Positions 62,869 to 64,000 of a stretch of DNA of 64,000 bases are shown piece after piece (positions within the stretch are counted from its first letter, which is position 1; every line of letters begins with the position of its first letter). The stretch is from an uncultured Dongia sp. GTDB lineage: Bacteria > Pseudomonadota > Alphaproteobacteria > Dongiales > Dongiaceae. The DNA is taken from positions 87,506 through 151,505 of the forward strand of contig NZ_CAKZGO010000041.1 of assembly GCF_936916975.1 (NCBI RefSeq), written 5' to 3'. Both the position numbers and the translations under genes were made by a program. Below the pieces are notes generated by a model. The model was not told the origin of the DNA. It saw nothing but the letters and a program-made list of their open reading frames with translations, and made no database searches.

Positions 62869-63621
62869 TCACTCCGGCGTGGTATCGCGTGACAGGCTGC
62901 TGGTCGCCGTCGTTGTCACAGGAACCATGGCGGGCATGCGCCGTCGCTGGTTCTTGACCGGCATGGCGCCATAGACCTGCTTGGTGGCCTCGATCAGGAT
63001 GGCACCGGCAAGGCCCGGCATGGCATGACGGGCGAACGTCTCCCAGCCGGTAGCGGCACGCAGCCAGGAGCGGTTGCGCAGGGGCAGGAAGAACAGGCTG
63101 CGCGCGGTTCGGAGCGGCGTAAAGGAATGGTTGCGCAACAGGCGCGACAATTGCCCAGCGGAATATGGCTGGCCGAAACCGAAAGGCGAACGTTCCAACT
63201 GTGCCCACAGGCTGCGACGATTGGGCACAACCAGCAGCAGGCGGCCACCACCGGCAAGCACCCGCCAGGCTTCGCGCAGCATGTCGCCGGGATGATCCGA
63301 CCCCTCCAGCCCATGCACCATCAGGATGCGATCGACGGAGTAGTCCTGCAGCGGCAGCTCCGTCTCATCGGCGAGAGCGGTGAGGTTGGGCTCGTTGTAT
63401 GGCCAATGCACAACACCTTGCCCGGCCGGCATGATGGCGAGGACGCGTTCTGCTTCGCTGCGGAACTGGCGCAGATAGGGTGTTGCGAAACCGAGGCCAA
63501 GGACCGATTGGCCACGCACATCCGGCCACATTTCACGGATGCGCGCCCGCAGCAGCTGGCGCGTCACGGCGCCCAGCGGCGTCTGGTAAAAGTCGCGGAG
63601 ATCGACCACATCCTGAAACAC
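62869..63621 (-). CDS. SAM-dependent methyltransferase, class I
   Basis: 250 residues. A methyltransferase-11-type core: VRGQSVLGLGFATPYLRQF (motif I), DRILMVHGLEGSDHPGDMLREAWRVLAGGGRLLLVVPN (motifs II-III). The C-terminus is basic. The start is GTG. It is convergent with the LysR gene and divergent from gloB, a neighbourhood that other alphaproteobacteria share (methyltransferase next to gloB). Substrate unknown. Confidence 0.86.
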   Translation of the reverse strand: MFQDVVDLRDFYQTPLGAVTRQLLRARIREMWPDVRGQSVLGLGFATPYLRQFRSEAERVLAIMPAGQGVVHWPYNEPNLTALADETELPLQDYSVDRILMVHGLEGSDHPGDMLREAWRVLAGGGRLLLVVPNRRSLWAQLERSPFGFGQPYSAGQLSRLLRNHSFTPLRTARSLFFLPLRNRSWLRAATGWETFARHAMPGLAGAILIEATKQVYGAMPVKNQRRRMPAMVPVTTTATSSLSRDTTPE

Positions 63622-63712
63622 GCGCCAACCTATCCGTATCTGATCCTGTCGGCTTTGATTATGGCATATCCACTGCTATCGTCAGCCCCTAAGTGATTTT
63701 GGAGCCAGCGCG

Positions 63713-64000
63713 ATGCCGCAACAGCCATTAGAAATCGTTGTTTTTCCGATGCTCTCGGACAATTACGGCTTTCTGATCCATGATCCGGTGAGCGGCGACA
63801 CCGCCGTGGTCGATCCGGCCGAAGCCGCGCCGACCCTTGCTGCCTGTGCGGAACGTGGGTGGCAGCTCACGCATATCCTTAATACGCATCATCACGGTGA
63901 TCATGTCGGTGGCAATCTCGCCCTCAAGGCAAAGACCGGCTGCACGATCATCGGCCCGGCCTATGATCGCGACCGCATTCCTGGCATGGATATCGCTGTC
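63713..64000 (+). CDS. gloB: hydroxyacylglutathione hydrolase (glyoxalase II), 5' part
   Basis: 96 codons are present; the gene continues beyond the window. Translation starts MPQQPLEIVVFPMLSDNYGFL, and the metallo-beta-lactamase metal motif THHHGDHVGGN (58-68) is visible. Hydrolyses S-lactoylglutathione to lactate and glutathione in methylglyoxal detoxification. GGAG lies nine bases before the ATG. Confidence 0.9.
   Translation, partial: MPQQPLEIVVFPMLSDNYGFLIHDPVSGDTAVVDPAEAAPTLAACAERGWQLTHILNTHHHGDHVGGNLALKAKTGCTIIGPAYDRDRIPGMDIAV

Noticed and set aside
1..64000. tRNA genes, rRNA genes, CRISPR arrays, insertion sequences, prophage genes
   Set aside because: None recognised on either strand when reading through; no transposase, integrase or repeat-spacer pattern found.

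Overview
The window reads as chromosomal DNA of a GC-rich, metabolically versatile alphaproteobacterium. The conserved block rpmH-rnpA-yidD-yidC-engB-argB, a NasS/NasT-controlled assimilatory nitrate cluster, an HU protein with an Ala/Lys-rich tail and many ABC uptake genes all point that way; a Rhodospirillales-type organism is my guess, not a result. I saw no IS elements, prophage, CRISPR array, tRNA or rRNA. Only the gene at the right edge is cut by the window.

Layout. (1) 4-5908: acyl-CoA degradation genes (3-hydroxyacyl-CoA dehydrogenase, enoyl-CoA hydratase, acyl-CoA dehydrogenase, AMP-forming acyl-CoA ligase) around an IclR regulator, with a perfect 17-bp palindrome between the divergent units. 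(2) 5980-19145: nitrate assimilation on the minus strand, in the order nasT-nasS-nrtA-nrtB-nrtCD-nirB-nirD-nasA-cysG. NasS/NasT sense nitrate, NrtABCD import it, NasA makes nitrite, NirBD makes ammonium and CysG contributes to siroheme. Sigma-54-type promoters lie before nasT and nrtA, and the nrtA leader carries tandem hexaloop hairpins overlapping an intrinsic terminator, the architecture expected for ANTAR antitermination by NasT. (3) 19308-26237: a lipoprotein phospholipase D family enzyme, a three-gene membrane/export operon, three small exported proteins and an NTF2-like protein. (4) 26377-30156: metH.

(5) 30162-43283: a divergent catabolic-looking locus. The minus arm has an FAD oxidoreductase, an RpiR regulator, a glutamine-synthetase-like ligase, a FluG-type amidohydrolase and a class III aminotransferase. 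The plus arm has a branched-chain-type ABC importer (with a fused permease-ATPase), an N-formylglutamate amidohydrolase family enzyme, a PNPOx-fold protein and a 2Fe-2S flavin reductase. This is the best candidate for an undescribed pathway: probably import of an amine or amide, gamma-glutamylation, oxidation, hydrolysis and transamination.

(6) 43313-54396: assorted single genes: YbaN, an AlaC-like aminotransferase, three small proteins with similar N-termini, HU, DUF1127, a GcvA-like LysR regulator, an orphan hybrid histidine kinase, a Tat-exported FAD oxidase, a K+/H+ antiporter and an orphan binding protein. (7) 54400-64000: argB, a lipoprotein hydrolase, the engB-yidC-yidD-rnpA-rpmH block, a lipid kinase, a small membrane protein, a LysR regulator, a methyltransferase and the 5' part of gloB. 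Starts were moved inside longer reading frames wherever a Shine-Dalgarno sequence and family alignment agreed; these cases are noted in the entries.
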